Below, piece after piece: positions 38,860-51,699 of a DNA stretch of 64,000 nt. Below the pieces are notes generated by a model that saw nothing but the letters and a program-made list of their open reading frames with translations, was not told the DNA's origin and ran no database searches. The translations under genes were made by a program, and so were the position numbers. Location: contig CM049313.1 in assembly GCA_026874595.1 (NCBI GenBank), forward strand, positions 49,901,659-49,965,658, written 5' to 3'. The first letter of the stretch is position 1, and each line of letters opens with the position of its first letter. The DNA is from Sipunculus nudus. Lineage: Eukaryota; Annelida; Sipuncula; Golfingiida; Sipunculidae.

Positions 38860-39135
38860 TTCAGAGTAACAATAGGTAATTACCATTGAAAATAATGGCG
38901 AGAATATTCCTGTATGCAGGGAAATACGTGCTAAATCCAAGTGAAAGCAGCATGGCCATACTCCACGGTGTCATCGTACCAACTTTTGATAAAGCTTCAT
39001 GCACATCCATTGCTCACAAGAATATGAATCAGTACTTCAGTATTGAAACAGTTGAATTTGCCGTCGCTTTCTTTGCCCAAGAGCCTGTTGAATATATTCA
39101 ATAATGATAACGCAGCAAGGTAGGTGATAACTGTG

Positions 39136-40024
39136 ATGTTGGTAGGGACTTGCATTTCCGGTAGGCGGCGCTACGCACGCTTGTCACGCTGGTCGGCCAT
39201 AAGGAATTGTGACCGGTGCCTTGCTCGCAGTACCTGTGTGGCGCGGAATATAGCGCGTTTGCGCATGCTCGAATTTCAATTTCCTGTTTACCGCTTGAAA
39301 GAGAAAGGCAAGACGAATTTGTGCTGGTAAGTTTTTTAAAGTTATATCAATATTTAGCTACCGAAATCGGGGTCGAAACTTATTTAAGTTGATTAAGGCA
39401 AAGTTGTGAGAATGATACATTGTTTAGACCGATATTATTTCGTTAGATGCGGTACAAAGAACGCGTCCGATTTGTAAAAATTGTGATTTATGTCGGTGCA
39501 GGTGCTAAAAATTGAGTTTTTTTTGTTTGTGTTGTTTCACTGTATGGTAACTGTCAGAATATGGTTTCATCGGCTGTCACCCGTCAGAATGACAGCTGAT
39601 TATTACTAAACCGCCCGCTGTTTGACAGTTCTGTAACGGATCGTGTCGCGACCTCTGCGGGACGCTTCACCTCGTGTATTTGACAGTGTACGTCATTGGA
39701 CGTAAATAATAAAAATGGCAGTAATGCCATGGTTGGTCGTGCGCGTCTTTCTTATAAGTTACTCTGTTACTTTCAGTATTGAGTTTATGGTATATATGCC
39801 TGATATAATTATTTTATATTGATAACACTTTGTGTACATTCAACGTAACAGTTGTTAATAAATTCCTCCACTGCTCCAGTTTAGTCGAAACTAGGTTAAT
39901 AAATATAATCCATATGCTGAAAGATATTGTATTACCTGTATACTTTTTTTTTATTAAATTATCTGTATTTCATTTCAGGTACATCATGCCTGAGCAGATA
40001 CAGCCTGTTAAGCCCGTGGAATAA
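39136..40024 (+). CDS. Candidate two-exon small protein (78 aa), unknown function
   Basis: I do not recognise this gene. Exon 1, 39136-39326, starts MLVGTCISGRRRYARLSRW, is Arg/Cys-rich, and ends at a canonical donor GTAAGT (39327-39332). A polypyrimidine tract and CAG acceptor lie at 39971-39978. Exon 2, 39979-40024, continues in the same frame (W|YIMPEQIQPVKPVE) to TAA, with AATAAA at 40033-40038. Exon 1 lies in a GC-rich patch rare in this window, as a promoter-proximal exon might. If exon 1 is non-coding, exon 2 still holds MPEQIQPVKPVE. Against it: the protein is short, resembles no family I know, and could be a non-coding RNA or part of a repeat. The segment interrupts upstream sequence shared by copies C/D and E. 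Confidence 0.25.
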
Positions 40025-40329
40025 CACACAACAATAAATCATCTTGATTTTCTGTATATGTATTTATTTAATGAACATGGAAACATTGTGTATATTTTGG
40101 TACTATGTTACACATATTTTTTTTCATATTCTGACATTCATTTATGAACATTTGAAAATTATTATGAATAAACTTCATATATTTCCTTTATTTTTCCATC
40201 ATACATATGAACATTTTTTATATTTTTATATTGTTTGAAATATAATGCAATCAAATAATAACATGTGGCCAAAAGTTAACATGAAATGTATTTTATATGT
40301 AAATAAAATTATTCATGAAAAGTTCATAT

Positions 40330-41826
40330 TGTTCTTCTAAAAGTTCCATGTTGTGTGACTGGGGGCGTGGCATAATGTGAGTGGGTGTGGTTTCCTGGTG
40401 TGTTTGGGTATAGTTTCGGGAGAAGTCATGCTTGACTGCCTTTGTATGTCAGGATGAGGTTTCAGCTGTCAGTGTGTGTCTCTGGCCTCTCCTTGTGGTC
40501 ACAGTTAGGGGAGGGCTTAATTAAGGGGGCAGGTGAACAAAAATGGGCACATTTCAGAAACTTTTCTTTTAAATATCTCACTTGTTAATCATAATAATAT
40601 TTTTAGCTTAGTGCCATGCCATAAGTCATAATTTCTTTTTCTCTATCCAATGATATAGATAATGTCAAAGATAAATAAAAATGATTTTTTTGTGCAAATC
40701 CCTAATGTTGGTTTCGCGTTGAAGGTAGCTACGTTGGTTTAAACACAGTGGAATTTTAACCAAGTTACTTACAAACTCTTTGATATAGCAAATTAGGGAA
40801 ACTGAACTAAAATAGCGCTCTAAGCAATTAGGGTGCAGGTTTATTTGAATGAACCTATTCAATATGATTATTGAAAACGGCTGGTTATAAGGTAGGTAAT
40901 CAGGGCAAATTAATAAGCATCCCTCCGTAGTCAAACAAGGGTACTGACTTCCTGAACAAAATCCAGTTAAACTCGCCTTTAATAGATTATATGACAACCG
41001 TTCTTCCACCAAGCAATAGGCTGCTTAGATCACACTTAACATTTGTTTTAAGTTAACGGCATTGGATTTATTTTTGTCAGTCAAGCCACTGCTTGGATAA
41101 TATAGATTGAGTTTTTAAACGGCGAAGGCACCCTGACTCTAAGTCGCTCTTCTTTTGGAAAATCAATGCTCCAAATATAACTATATTTTTTCCGACACTG
41201 CAGTCAACATGATTTGCAAAGACCAGCGTTTTTTTGTGTGAATTGGTGCTAGTCATGTTCTTTGTATTCGATATCATTGAATTATGACTGGAAGGACTAA
41301 TTAGTTGTCATTTTACAAAAATTGCAGCATCTTCCAGGTGGAAGAATATTTAAAATGCACACCCCAGTTGTATTTGTAGTGGTATGTTTAGGAGAGCGAG
41401 CGTGATTGGTCCTCATGTTTCTTCAATTATCAGCTCAATGGTAGCATTGTAAACCTGGTTTTCTTTCCGGGAAAATACCAAGAGTCATTAATATAAATAT
41501 TCGAAACATACTTGTGTGTGTCTGTCCGAAATATTGCATAAAATATTAAGGAACGCCACATAGTGTCATAGAGGAATCACAAACACATTGCAAACCCGGT
41601 ATCGGATAATAAGGTTTCGCATTGTGCATCTCGGCGTGCTGTTGGCATAGAGTAGCTAATGGAGAAGGGTCAATCACAAAGCTTACCAAAGTTCACACAA
41701 AGATCTGCCTGTTACTCCGTTTATTGTTGTCAACAAACATATATATATATATCTAAGAACCACAATAAGGTCCGAGGTTGGTAGGTGAAGTGTCAGAGAA
41801 CCACTGTGATTAAATGAATAAGTTCA

Positions 41827-41828
<2 letters not shown>
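40330..41828. other. Intergenic upstream of copy C/D
   Basis: The part near 40960-41095 (CAACCGTTCTTCC, AAGCAAT, GATTTATTTTTGTCAG) weakly matches sequence upstream of copy E (51735-51830), so it is probably the displaced distal 5' flank of copy C/D. No gene recognised. Confidence 0.45.

Positions 41829-41898
<70 letters not shown>
41829..41898. repeat. (TA)n microsatellite
   Basis: About 70 bp of pure TA, the longest in the window. Confidence 0.96.
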
Positions 41899-41901
<3 letters not shown>

Positions 41902-44327
41902 AAGTCACGAACGGGTCAAGAAAAATATTTATCTGTAATTGTACACATTCGGAAGATCGAGTTCAGGATGAATAGGTTCTTAGGAATACTGTTGAAATCA
42001 CAGATATTCAAAAAGCCAGGTACTAACATATCTGTACAGCCACCTTCAACTACTTCACAGGTGCTCTTTTGTGTATCTTTTGAGCGGTTTCGACAGCCTA
42101 ATCCGTTTTATTCCCTTCTCTAATAAAAATGTGTTAGTACATATGATATCTCCATCTTTATACATTGCACCTTCTCTACTGCATGGTTGCCTTCTTCACA
42201 TTTATATATATGGACATGGCTCTAAGTGAAAGCCCTTCTTTTCATTTAAACGTTTAGAAAAAAAGTTAAAAGGTTACCTGTTTTACTATAGCACAAAGGA
42301 AAGTTCAAAGACATGTTGTACGTCTGCTCAGTGACTGATTGGTATACGAAAAGTATCTCCATACAACAACAACACAAATGTTTGTCTAAATAATTAATCA
42401 TTTATTGATATTCTCTCCTCACATCTAGTGATAATTGCTGGTTGATCAAGTGTTGCCATATGGTACATAGCTGTGAATTGTATACACCACCAATACCTTT
42501 GGGTGCTTATCTACAGTCCAGGTATTTTTAATTACTAAGTAATTTGTCTATGTAATGCCTAAAGAAAACTTTGATTTAAAATGTGTCTTTGAGTACTGTC
42601 AACATTAGTTGAGTTCCCCTACTTAGTATTTAGTTTTTAAAAATTTGATCTACATATAGGTTTTTGTGTAATTATATTCAACATTATAAAGAAGTATTTG
42701 TGGTGATTATATTAATAGTTTATTTGTATATATAAATATAACACATATTTCATAAACATATAAATCACATTTCATTAAAATTTAATACAATTAAATTATC
42801 GCAATATTTATAGCAATACGTACGCTACCACATATCGAAGTATATTGCAATACAAAAGTTGTAGGCGATCCCGGCCCTATGAAAAAAAAAATGTCCATAA
42901 TTGAGCTCACTCGATATGTCATATTGGTTAATATTTATCTTGATTTTCATCAAAAAAATCATCACACCCCTTGTAAAATATTACAGTGACACTATAAAAT
43001 AACCTGGTGACCTCTTACCTGATAATTTTGGCATTTAGTTTGCTTGTAATCGACCTCGGGATTGTTCTAGGCCATATTTTGTAGTTGGGGCATTTAGAAC
43101 CTATCAATTCATGTTTTATACGTTACTCTTTTTGCCATTGCATCAGGGCACTGTGGAAGATCAGTTTCTCTTTTAGCTATTGCATCATAGCATCGTGGAA
43201 GATTAGACAAAATCTGAACATGTCATCTTCACAAATAATTTCATAATAAAGATATATGCATGCTTTATTTGGCAAAGCTATTATTTCATCGGGTCTTATA
43301 TCGAAATTATTATCTATTATATTATTTTCAAAGTGGCTTCTAAAGTGAATTCCAATTGATTTTGCGCGAATCCTTAGCTTTCCCTGAAGACACTGTTAAG
43401 AGAATTTAGTAGTGTGTCATTCCTAAGTTCTGCGCTGGCTGTGGTAATATATATATATAATCTTTAATCTGTTTTTTTTTTCTCTCTCATGAATTACGAA
43501 TTCGGGGGAAAGTAGCGTTTAATACAATTTCCTTTGGAGGAAAAGTTTAAAAGTGTTTGATTAGAGAGGACTTTTATTACATCACACTCTTTTCCTGCTT
43601 TTAAGAATCTGTGTTCTTGCAATGCTGGAAACTTCGTCATATAACGTTTAACAATATGCTTATCCATTTCTGTCGAGCAACATGATGTACACAAGATGCC
43701 TGGAATATCAGAAAACTGCTTTCGTATGCTTTGTACGCTCGGTGTACTTTCATTAAGGTGTAAAATGATACATCTGTTAGTTCATGAATATAAAGTGCTC
43801 AAAGAGATGTTAAATTAATTAGTCTGTTGTACGGAAATACCTGAACCAATATAAATAAAAGATTATAAATGTATCAAGATATGTATAACGCTATGCTAGT
43901 CTTTCTAGTAATATAATAAACAATATCATAGTCATTCATTTTAAAACTTATCCCAGACCTATTCAATGGTTTATTTCCCGGTACTCCCTCTTTATTTATT
44001 TGTCATCTAATTGTCCATTTCATTCAATATATTGTTTGTATACGTATACGTTATCAATGAAAAATATCGGTAAAACGTATAAAGGACTCACTCAAAGGTT
44101 AATCAACATTCTCTCTAAAAATTAAAACCATATTCAACACCGTCATGTTTTATGGCTTGTGTGATTAAAATTGATGCTACATTTAATATTTGTGAAAAAA
44201 ATATTGTACAGATATCTAAAACAAAATCCCTTAACATTTGATGCTGGTTATTCTGACAGTTGCGCACTGTTGTTTTACTGTTTCTTAGTGAGGCTAATAT
44301 ACATTATGAAGTTTACGAAATTTGTCA
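41899..44327. other. Intergenic between copies C/D and E, nothing recognised
   Basis: AT-rich. A 66-codon frame at 43494-43694 (minus) and smaller ones have no recognisable motif. Confidence 0.45.
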
Positions 44328-44333
44328 TTTATT
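44328..44333 (-). terminator. Candidate poly(A) signal of copy E
   Basis: AATAAA on the minus strand, 124 nt downstream of the TAG at 44457. Confidence 0.5.
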
Positions 44334-44456
44334 ACACGGCATAGAAAAATGCTTCATTTATAAACCATCTTAACTGTCTTACGTTTATCACTATATCATT
44401 ACTGATAATAGAAATAAAAATCAATGCGGCACATTGACAGTTGGTATTTAACTGCT

Positions 44457-45134
44457 CTACACATATACCCTGCCATGGTCAGATTCGTTCTTTTTGCTAT
44501 TACTCTCCACATACCACTCGCGTATTTCATCTCTTGTGATCGGTAGAGGGCGCTTGTTTGTTTCCGGTAGAAGGATAACAAGAAGACATGCGCATCCAGA
44601 CACGACGGCAAAAATAACATTAGGTAACCACCTCAGAATCTTGCCCTGTTTGAGAAAGATTACTTAATCTCGCTTTTATGTTTACAATTGTATTAAATGG
44701 ACATCAACTATAAAAAAAAATCATTATAACAGTTCACCTCACTATTCTAACTTGAATTTGTATTCATATGTTTTAGCAATACTAGGTAAAACATTTTTCT
44801 CTGTTTTCTTTTCTCGAAGTCGTAGCTTTTATTTATATATATAAGTCCAGTGTATAATTAATTAATCAAGTGAACCAAACAACAGTTCGAGGAATAATGG
44901 CAGCCTATATTCTGAATTTTGTTCCATATACGTATGTTTGTCAAATATGATTTCATTTGTTAGAATTGACGTGTTGTTTGTAGATTGTATAATTTGATAT
45001 CAAAGTATATTAAATGAATAGATTATTTTGCATCTCTTTTCTTAAAACGTTCAAATGAAACTTAATTAGAGATTTAATTCTTTAAATATATAATAGGTAG
45101 GTACTTTAGTAAACTTGGACTTCTGTAAACCGTG

Positions 45135-45198
<64 letters not shown>

Positions 45199-46298
45199 CA
45201 TCATTTAATATGTAATATCATGCAATATATAATCAAAATAAATATATTATATTGTATAATTTGTAATTCAGTTTAATATATGATATCATTGTATGATATA
45301 GGATAATTTGTAATATCTTTTCATAAAAAAATACCGTAAAAATGTATAAATAATACAGTACCAGTAACCCCATGAATGGTGACACAGTCCCGCCAAGCAA
45401 ACCGAGAACGTTAACGAATCCATATGCAGTTCCCCTGAAAACATATGACTAATTCAATTATAATGACAAATCTAAATATTCTGTCTAACAATTTTTTTTA
45501 TATAATTAACCTAATCCTTACCAATATGTTGTTTGCGTCCCCAGATTAAGAGGGAGCATTTTGCTCAATAGGATGCCAGTGTGTATTAATTTCACATTTT
45601 AATATTTTTTCTCAGTTATTTCAAATAAAGTTAAGACTATTTTACCTACCTTAAATTAGTTGGGAACAGCTCTGCGGTACAAGCAACGATAACCGAGAAG
45701 GACCCGGTGATAGCAGATTTGCCAATCAGAGCTAGTGTCAGACTTAAAGGTCCGAGATTAACTCCATTACCTGTAAATAAAATTAATGAACATTTTGTAT
45801 TCTAAAATGTGTACCACGGCACAACATTTATCACTGGGACAGAGTTCTGCCAAGTAAATGTGACGGGAAATAAATCTATATTATCAGAAACTCGTGTACC
45901 CTCAATTTGTATATTAAATAATAAATTAATAGCAATTTTAAACCAAGTGCAACTGAATAGCTTCATATGTATTATCAGCTTTATGGCACGGCTAAAGTCA
46001 GAGTCATATTAACATTCTATATTTTTTTGTAAATATGCTTCTTTGAATCCTGTCCCACCGTCGCAATCCTTACTAATTAAAACTAACTTGTGATAATTGA
46101 ATACAGTAGTATTACTGTGAGGCACGTACTTGTTTTTGATGGCACAATCGCTAGTAATATTAATGACACACTAACTGTTATGTAGAATACAATAAGCATA
46201 ATTTTCCTTCCAAACCTGGAATGTGTACAAGCGGTTTCTTACTGATATACATTATTATGAGTATAGTGTAATTTAAATGATCAATATACAAGTATCTG

Positions 46299-46348
<50 letters not shown>

Positions 46349-47023
46349 ATAACATATTTATATGTTATATAAATATGTTATATAAATATGTATGTATATA
46401 TATATATATATATATCAGTCAGTACTATCAAACTTCTAATATAAACAAGGCTTAAGCGACTTAAATACTCATTGCATAACATATAAAAAGAAATAATTAG
46501 CGCTTCCTGGAAACGCAGACGTTAAGGTTGAAAATTGAGTAAGCATCAAATTGTTATGGAAATCGGTATCCTAATATTAATTTTTTTGTCCGTCGAGCCA
46601 TTTCAATTTTCCAATTCGAAGCCTTTGGTTTACATATAGAATATATGTGTAATTCTAAAATATCTATATTACGTACAGCTATAAAATTATTAACTTTATA
46701 AATCTATCATTCATAGTGTATTTTTTTAACATAGTGGATGTGAAAATGTGGATATTTAGGCCGGTACACTTGCCTATCAACTCCCCATGATGAACAGAGA
46801 TAAGCTGGCAGTTCCACGAGACTCATTAAGAAAAAACTTAGGTAAATACTCTGAGAGAGCGCAGGAAGATTGTACATAAGCCCATAGAATATAAGCTGAT
46901 TCACCAACCTGTAGAACAAGAGAATCAAATATTTATTTTACTGTCACAGGCCGTATGCATTATAAATACAATATGCGATAAGAGGTACTTAGAAAAGTAT
47001 CTAAATAGGAGAGAGAGAGAGAG

Positions 47024-47070
<47 letters not shown>

Positions 47071-50000
47071 TTGGCCTTATAAAAATCTGTTGACCTACCA
47101 CATTACAGACATGATAAGAGTGTGTCTCAGGACCTTGCTGCCCTTAAACAATTCCAGAAACTTGAATCCTACACGTTTTCTGGTCCACTCGTTACATCTA
47201 TGAGTTTTCGTCTCATTTTCCTCCAGAAACTCCACCTGTTGCGAAGCATCGCCGGATGACAGGGTAATAGTGGAATCCATTCCGATCTGGAAACAGATGA
47301 TAGATGAAGCATGACCAACATTTTTTTGCGGGGGTTAGAATGACTGAAAATCAAGGAAGCCGTTTAAATGCGACCAACATTCATTAGAACATTTTCGGCA
47401 ATCTATGTTTCTTTCATTCAAAAAGTCTCGTAGGCATTAGGACAAATCAGCTATTCGGGTGACTTTTCAAATAATTAAATGGATATTAGCATTTATGATT
47501 AATTATTTTAAGCTGATATAAGACTTTCAAAACATGATTGTGTGGGGTGCACACGGGTTCTTTTATGTAAGCATTTGGTCAATGAGGAAGGGGTTTGTTA
47601 AGATGTTTTTTCCAAAGTGAAAAACGACTCGGGATGTGGACTTGTCATAATCTGACTACAGATGGATGCTGGACGTACTTCAGAGCGCCATACTGTAGCG
47701 TCAAATCCACAAACCAAGGATAAAGACAGAAGTTATTCACTCTTATTTTGTAATGTAATTTGGTGTAACGTATGACAGATTATACCATACACCGGTATAA
47801 CTGATAGATTCGACCCGAAAAGAGTAGCGAACAGCACGCTGTTATGCAAACAGTAACCCGTCGTAGCAGTTATCCATAGGGCAGAGCTGCATATATGTAC
47901 AGTAGAACGCCTGTATTACGGTCACCATCGGGACCGGATGAAAGTGGCCTTAATACAGGAGTGGCCGTTATACAGGACTTGACCAGGATAGGGGGTTTAA
48001 AACAAGAAACCAAGTTCAAATCTTTATTACAATCTTCATTAATTTACATGATCTCTCGCTTCCTCTTTAGTATGTTTTGAACTTGAGTTAGGCAGACACC
48101 ATATATATGGATTTCTGCTAACTGTCGGCTGCTTTTCCCGTCATCACTCTTCCTGATCAGAACTACCTTTTCTTTGAGAGCAAGTTCATGTCTTTTCTTA
48201 GTCGACATAATGGTCAAAGTGTTTGGGACAGGGTATGGGTAACATTTTATACATGTAACAATGTTTATTATGCATTCATAATTATTCATGTATGTGTAAA
48301 ATGTGCGATGTTAGCCGCACTGTTTTCCACAGTTTGCTTAACGATTTTCTGATGACATAATCATCGAGACCCGCTTGTTGTCATTCGTTAATTAAATGAC
48401 AAACACTCTGATTAAGATCCGACTCACACGACTAATTCCCAAACATACACGCAGGTGGGAACATATGCCTTACTGTTGTGCATACTAATGAGGCTGAGTG
48501 GGGTAATACGACGCTGGCTACGTGTCAAACGACTCAGTCACGGTCGAGTGGTTACCTTTATCCAGGCACTCATTAACAGACAGGAATATGTGAGAGCGGA
48601 CACTTGTGTAATGATATCGAGGTCAGAAGCGGCCGCTCGATTTGTTGAGCCCATGTCACGAGTCACTGCCCCTGACCGTAATTGAGGAGTTTCCCGGCCT
48701 GCGGGACCGAGAGACCTGGCCGTAATACGGAATAGAGGAGTGACCGTGATTGACAACAAAATGATTATGAAATATAACGGTCGAAAATTCGGGACTGGAA
48801 AAACTGACCGTTATAGACGTATTGACCGTTATTGAGGCGTGGCCGTTAGCAGGCGTTCTACTGTATATATTGCTATATGCCCCATGGTGTCAGGGTTATC
48901 TGCGTATAATTGACTAGCAGATGGACACTCTTGAAGAAGGAATAACCTATCCGATGCTGAAGTGAATCAGCGTTAAACATGTACAGCGTCGGTTTACAGT
49001 GCTGTTATCCCGGCCGGCATTTAATAAAAATGGGATTACAGAGAATTATCATTGAATGAACATGAACATTGGCGAACGTAGACAATTTCTAGAAGATCGG
49101 TCCTAATTGGAATGTCGTACTGTCTTTAAAGACATTCCGGTATATGGTCAGAAAAATTCAATATGACACACTCAGACATACCTGGTATCCTCATCGACAT
49201 TTTAAGATTAACATTCGTGTATCCTACATAAACTTTAGGAAATAATAATATGTTGTAACAAACCTTATTTCCCCTGGCTAGTAGGTTTAATACATGCTCA
49301 GCTTCTTTCTTCCTATCGTTTGCCACCAACCAGACCGGTGATTCAGGCAGAAAACTAAGAATCAAGCAAACTTGTATAATAGGCTAAAATCATGCTTTTA
49401 ACAATGTGCACTCGTATTCGTAACTTATACCTCCTTACATTCGCGAATCATTTTATTTTCTTTTGATGTACATGCTTAAGGACATTGACATACGAAGGGT
49501 ATCAGTGTGCATGTTCGTAAAATTTGTTTTACACGTCCTTGTACGAACGTGCAAATCATAACAAAGGAAGATACGAGGAGGCATCATCACTATTATCCAA
49601 ACAAAATCCCTACATATCGATTGCATTATGAATTTCTGTAAAGCGTAATTGTAATTTTATTTTAATCGGAGACTTACGGTATGTACAGAAGCCAGATGAA
49701 TGGAATTGCTGAGAGCACTCCGTGTAGGTATCGCCACGGTCTTATGAAGTAGGCAAACAGTATCACAGTCATGCCGCTACATGTCCATAGAGTCTGGGAA
49801 AACACGCCGACAAATCCACGTAGCCTCGGAGCGAACAGTTCTGAGAGTAGGGTTTGACCAGAGTGCGCTGAAGCCTGCGACAAAAAAAAGTTTAAAACGT
49901 CTATGATTTCAAACTTTAGTGAGTAAAATCCTCTGAAAGGCAAATAATTTATAAAGTGAACATTGATATCAAATTTAAAATAAATTAAGGTAATAAGTTA

Positions 50001-51494
50001 TAAAAAAAAATTGTAGGACAGAATATCGCAAAAGAAACATATTAAAGTGGCGGCAATACTGATATATTTTTATTTAGAACTTTACAATAGACAAACTAAT
50101 TATTACACAAACAGATGAGCCTTACGTTATGGTTTTGTTTATATTATAGTGTGTACTAACTAGAACAAAGGCTCCGACGATCAAACGCAGAACCAGGAAC
50201 ATTATGTAACTGGTGGAGAACGCGGCGAGGACACTAAAAGCAGCAAATCCAACCAGAAATCCAATATGTGTTCTTTTCCTCCCATAGTAGTCAATTATCA
50301 TTGGGCAAAACAACTCCCCGACTATTGCAACAGCCCTTCCAGCAGACACAAAGAGACTGACCATATAAGCCCTGTCACACACCAAATCCCACTGAAAATA
50401 GAGGAAAGGAAAAGAAAATGTCGTTTTAATTTCTTTGACTTGCGTTCAGATATGTTGGGTAAGATGTCTTCTCTTTAATTAAGATCGAAGTATAATAAAT
50501 ATGATTAGCTGTTCCTATCAGAAGTATTTCCGTTATAATATTTATGTCATGAAACGGAGCGGAGATACTTTAGATGGCACAGTAAAAAAATTCCTCTAAA
50601 ATCAGAACACTTGTCAAAAAGAGACGCGATTGTTACTACAGACAGTATAAAAGCACACACTGTTTTAATAATTTCTTTCAAGAAAAGTTTAGTTGCTGGC
50701 GCTCTTAACAATACAGGTACAGATACCTGTTAAGTAAAGACTTCAAACTATCCCTAATAAAATTAATATCAGCATAATTATATTTCATGTAGATATTTTG
50801 ACAGTGTTTGTCTTTATGGTTAAAATTACCTCAGACACAATGGACTCCTCACGATTTTGTAGGTAGTTCCAACCTCCGACACAAGGCAACGTGTAATTTT
50901 GAGTCAGATTATACACGTTAATTTCACAAGTACCGGATATATGTAATCCAGTAGGCATAGTGGAGTTGCTCGGATTGCACTCATACTTTGGTTCTAGACC
51001 TGAAACAAATAACTAGAAATTTCCTTTAAACTGATTTACATTCAGGAACCCCTTCAAAGCATACCAAAACGCTACTTATAAAAATACAAAGCTCAATAAA
51101 AACTGAATAAGTTTGTCGATTCATTTGTCAAACTGACCAATATTTAATTTTCTTTTTCAATATAAATACATTAACTGAGCCAAGGGCCATAAGGTTAATG
51201 ATCAATATAAAGGAATAACTTTTAATTATTAGTAGTATACAGACAAAGACAAACACATTTACAAACCAGATGTCGTATTTCCTGTGTTGGTCCAAGCATA
51301 CACGAGAGAAGAAAGAGAGGTAGGGAGGCAGAGGGGTAGGGAATGTGAAACAACTAGTGATAATTACCAATAAAGATAATGGCCAAAAAGTTGCTGTTTG
51401 TCGGGAAATACATGCTAAATCCGAGTGAGAGAAGCATAGCCATACTCCAAGGCGTCACTGTTCCCACAATGGATAAAGCTTCATGCACATCCAT
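44457..51494 (-). CDS. SLC22-family organic cation transporter-like protein, copy E (intact, 11 exons, 535 aa)
   Basis: Polytopic plasma-membrane carrier of the major facilitator superfamily, expected to move organic cations or zwitterions; the substrate cannot be read from sequence. Exons in transcript order: 51494-51368, 50999-50830, 50391-50161, 49874-49678, 49354-49264, 47286-47099, 46908-46774, 46215-46130, 45770-45650, 45434-45362, 44645-44457 (TAG). Phases join without a break to 535 codons, the usual family length. Family marks: extracellular loop with Cys50, Cys67, Cys82 and sequons N54, N73, N77; WDLVCD at 100-105; GRKR at 136-139; PRLRGF in exon 4; LPESPVWL in exon 5; VDRFGRK at 378-384; ELFPTNLR at 442-449; LLPETNKRPL near 498-507. 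The start is the first ATG in a context (MDVHEAL) shared with copies A and C/D. All donors are GT except exon 7, which uses GC. A minus-strand AATAAA lies at 44333-44328, 124 nt past the stop. This is the only undamaged copy in the array. Confidence 0.93.
45136..45198. repeat. (TA)n microsatellite
   Basis: Pure TA run in intron 10 of copy E. Confidence 0.95.
46300..46416. repeat. Interrupted (TA)n microsatellite
   Basis: TA runs broken by ATGTTATATAAATATG units, in intron 7 of copy E. Position corresponds to the TA array in intron 7 of copy A. Confidence 0.92.
46768..46773 (-). promoter_or_regulatory. Non-canonical GC splice donor (GCAAGT) of exon 7, copy E
   Basis: Exon 7 ends ...GTTGATAG at 46774 and is followed by GCAAGT. 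No GT at this position keeps the frame. Joining here to exon 8 at 46215 restores codon AG|G and the family motif D-R-F-G-R-K. Copy A ends exon 7 at the homologous base with an ordinary GT donor, which confirms the exon boundary. Confidence 0.8.
47009..47070. repeat. (GA)n microsatellite
   Basis: GA run with two interruptions in intron 6 of copy E, 29 bp from the exon 6 donor. Confidence 0.95.
47900..48863 (-). mobile_element. Tigger/pogo-type DNA transposon derivative, 964 bp, in intron 5 of copy E
   Basis: Terminal inverted repeats begin CAGTAGAACGCCTG at both ends (14 bp perfect, then partly matching GGTCAC/GGCCAC), flanked by TA dinucleotides (47898-47899 and 48864-48865), the pogo/Tigger target duplication. 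Internally it keeps the start of a transposase gene on the minus strand but lacks the DDE catalytic part, so it is a deletion derivative that would need a transposase supplied in trans. It is more GC-rich than its surroundings. It sits in an intron and leaves the transporter reading frame alone. Confidence 0.88.
48044..48208 (-). pseudogene. Tigger transposase N-terminal DNA-binding fragment (54 codons)
   Basis: ATG at 48208 opens MSTKKRHELALKEKVVLI, then DGKSSRQLAEIH and LTQVQNILKRKREIM, ending at TAA 48044. This is the psq/CENP-B N-terminal helix-turn-helix pattern (K-x-x-A-L-x-E-K ... G-K-S-x-R-x-L-A ... V-x-N-I-L-K-x-K) that binds the transposon ends. Two extra residues (IY) sit in the turn before GVCLTQ, probably a small insertion. 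The second DNA-binding part and the DDE domain are absent. Confidence 0.8.
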
Positions 51495-51699
51495 GGCTGA
51501 TAGTAATTTGATTTGGCACTGGCGTCGGTACTCCGATATTGAAACTGTTGTTGTATTTGCAGTCGCCTCCCTAACCAAACAGCCTGTTGAAGATGATTTC
51601 ATTCATTATTTAACAGATATATAAAGGACAAACTACTCACAAATTCTGGATGTTTCAATATGACTTGACAAACCCCATCAGAGAAATTAAATTAGACTA

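Larger units (their letters stand above)
25604..39010 (-). pseudogene. SLC22-like transporter copy C/D, pseudogene interrupted by a LINE
   Basis: Pieces in transcript order: exon 1 39010-38884 (intact, MDVHEALSKVG); exon 2 38533 to about 38370 (1-nt loss gives TGA after NFGNFSL, though the LPCVGGW region survives); exon 3 37867 to about 37637 (1-nt loss before the DYFGRKR motif, then TGA for TCC); exon 4 remnant 37253-37212; exon 5 36991-36901 (91 nt as in copy E, but TGA for the conserved Trp and TAA TAA further on; donor TT instead of GT); LINE 36894-29711; exon 8 28790-28704 (one extra A in a run of nine); exon 9 part about 27963-27890; exon 10 27681-27609 (TGA, no AG acceptor); exon 11 25734 to about 25604 (no AG acceptor, frameshift, 27-nt deletion). 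Exons 6 and 7 were not found. The two halves are one gene: exon 5 ends at the LINE target site and exons 8-11 continue on the other side. Confidence 0.85.

Noticed and set aside
40665-41012. 115-codon minus-strand frame upstream of copy C/D as a gene
   Set aside because: It overlaps DNA that weakly matches the 5' flank of copy E and has no protein motif.
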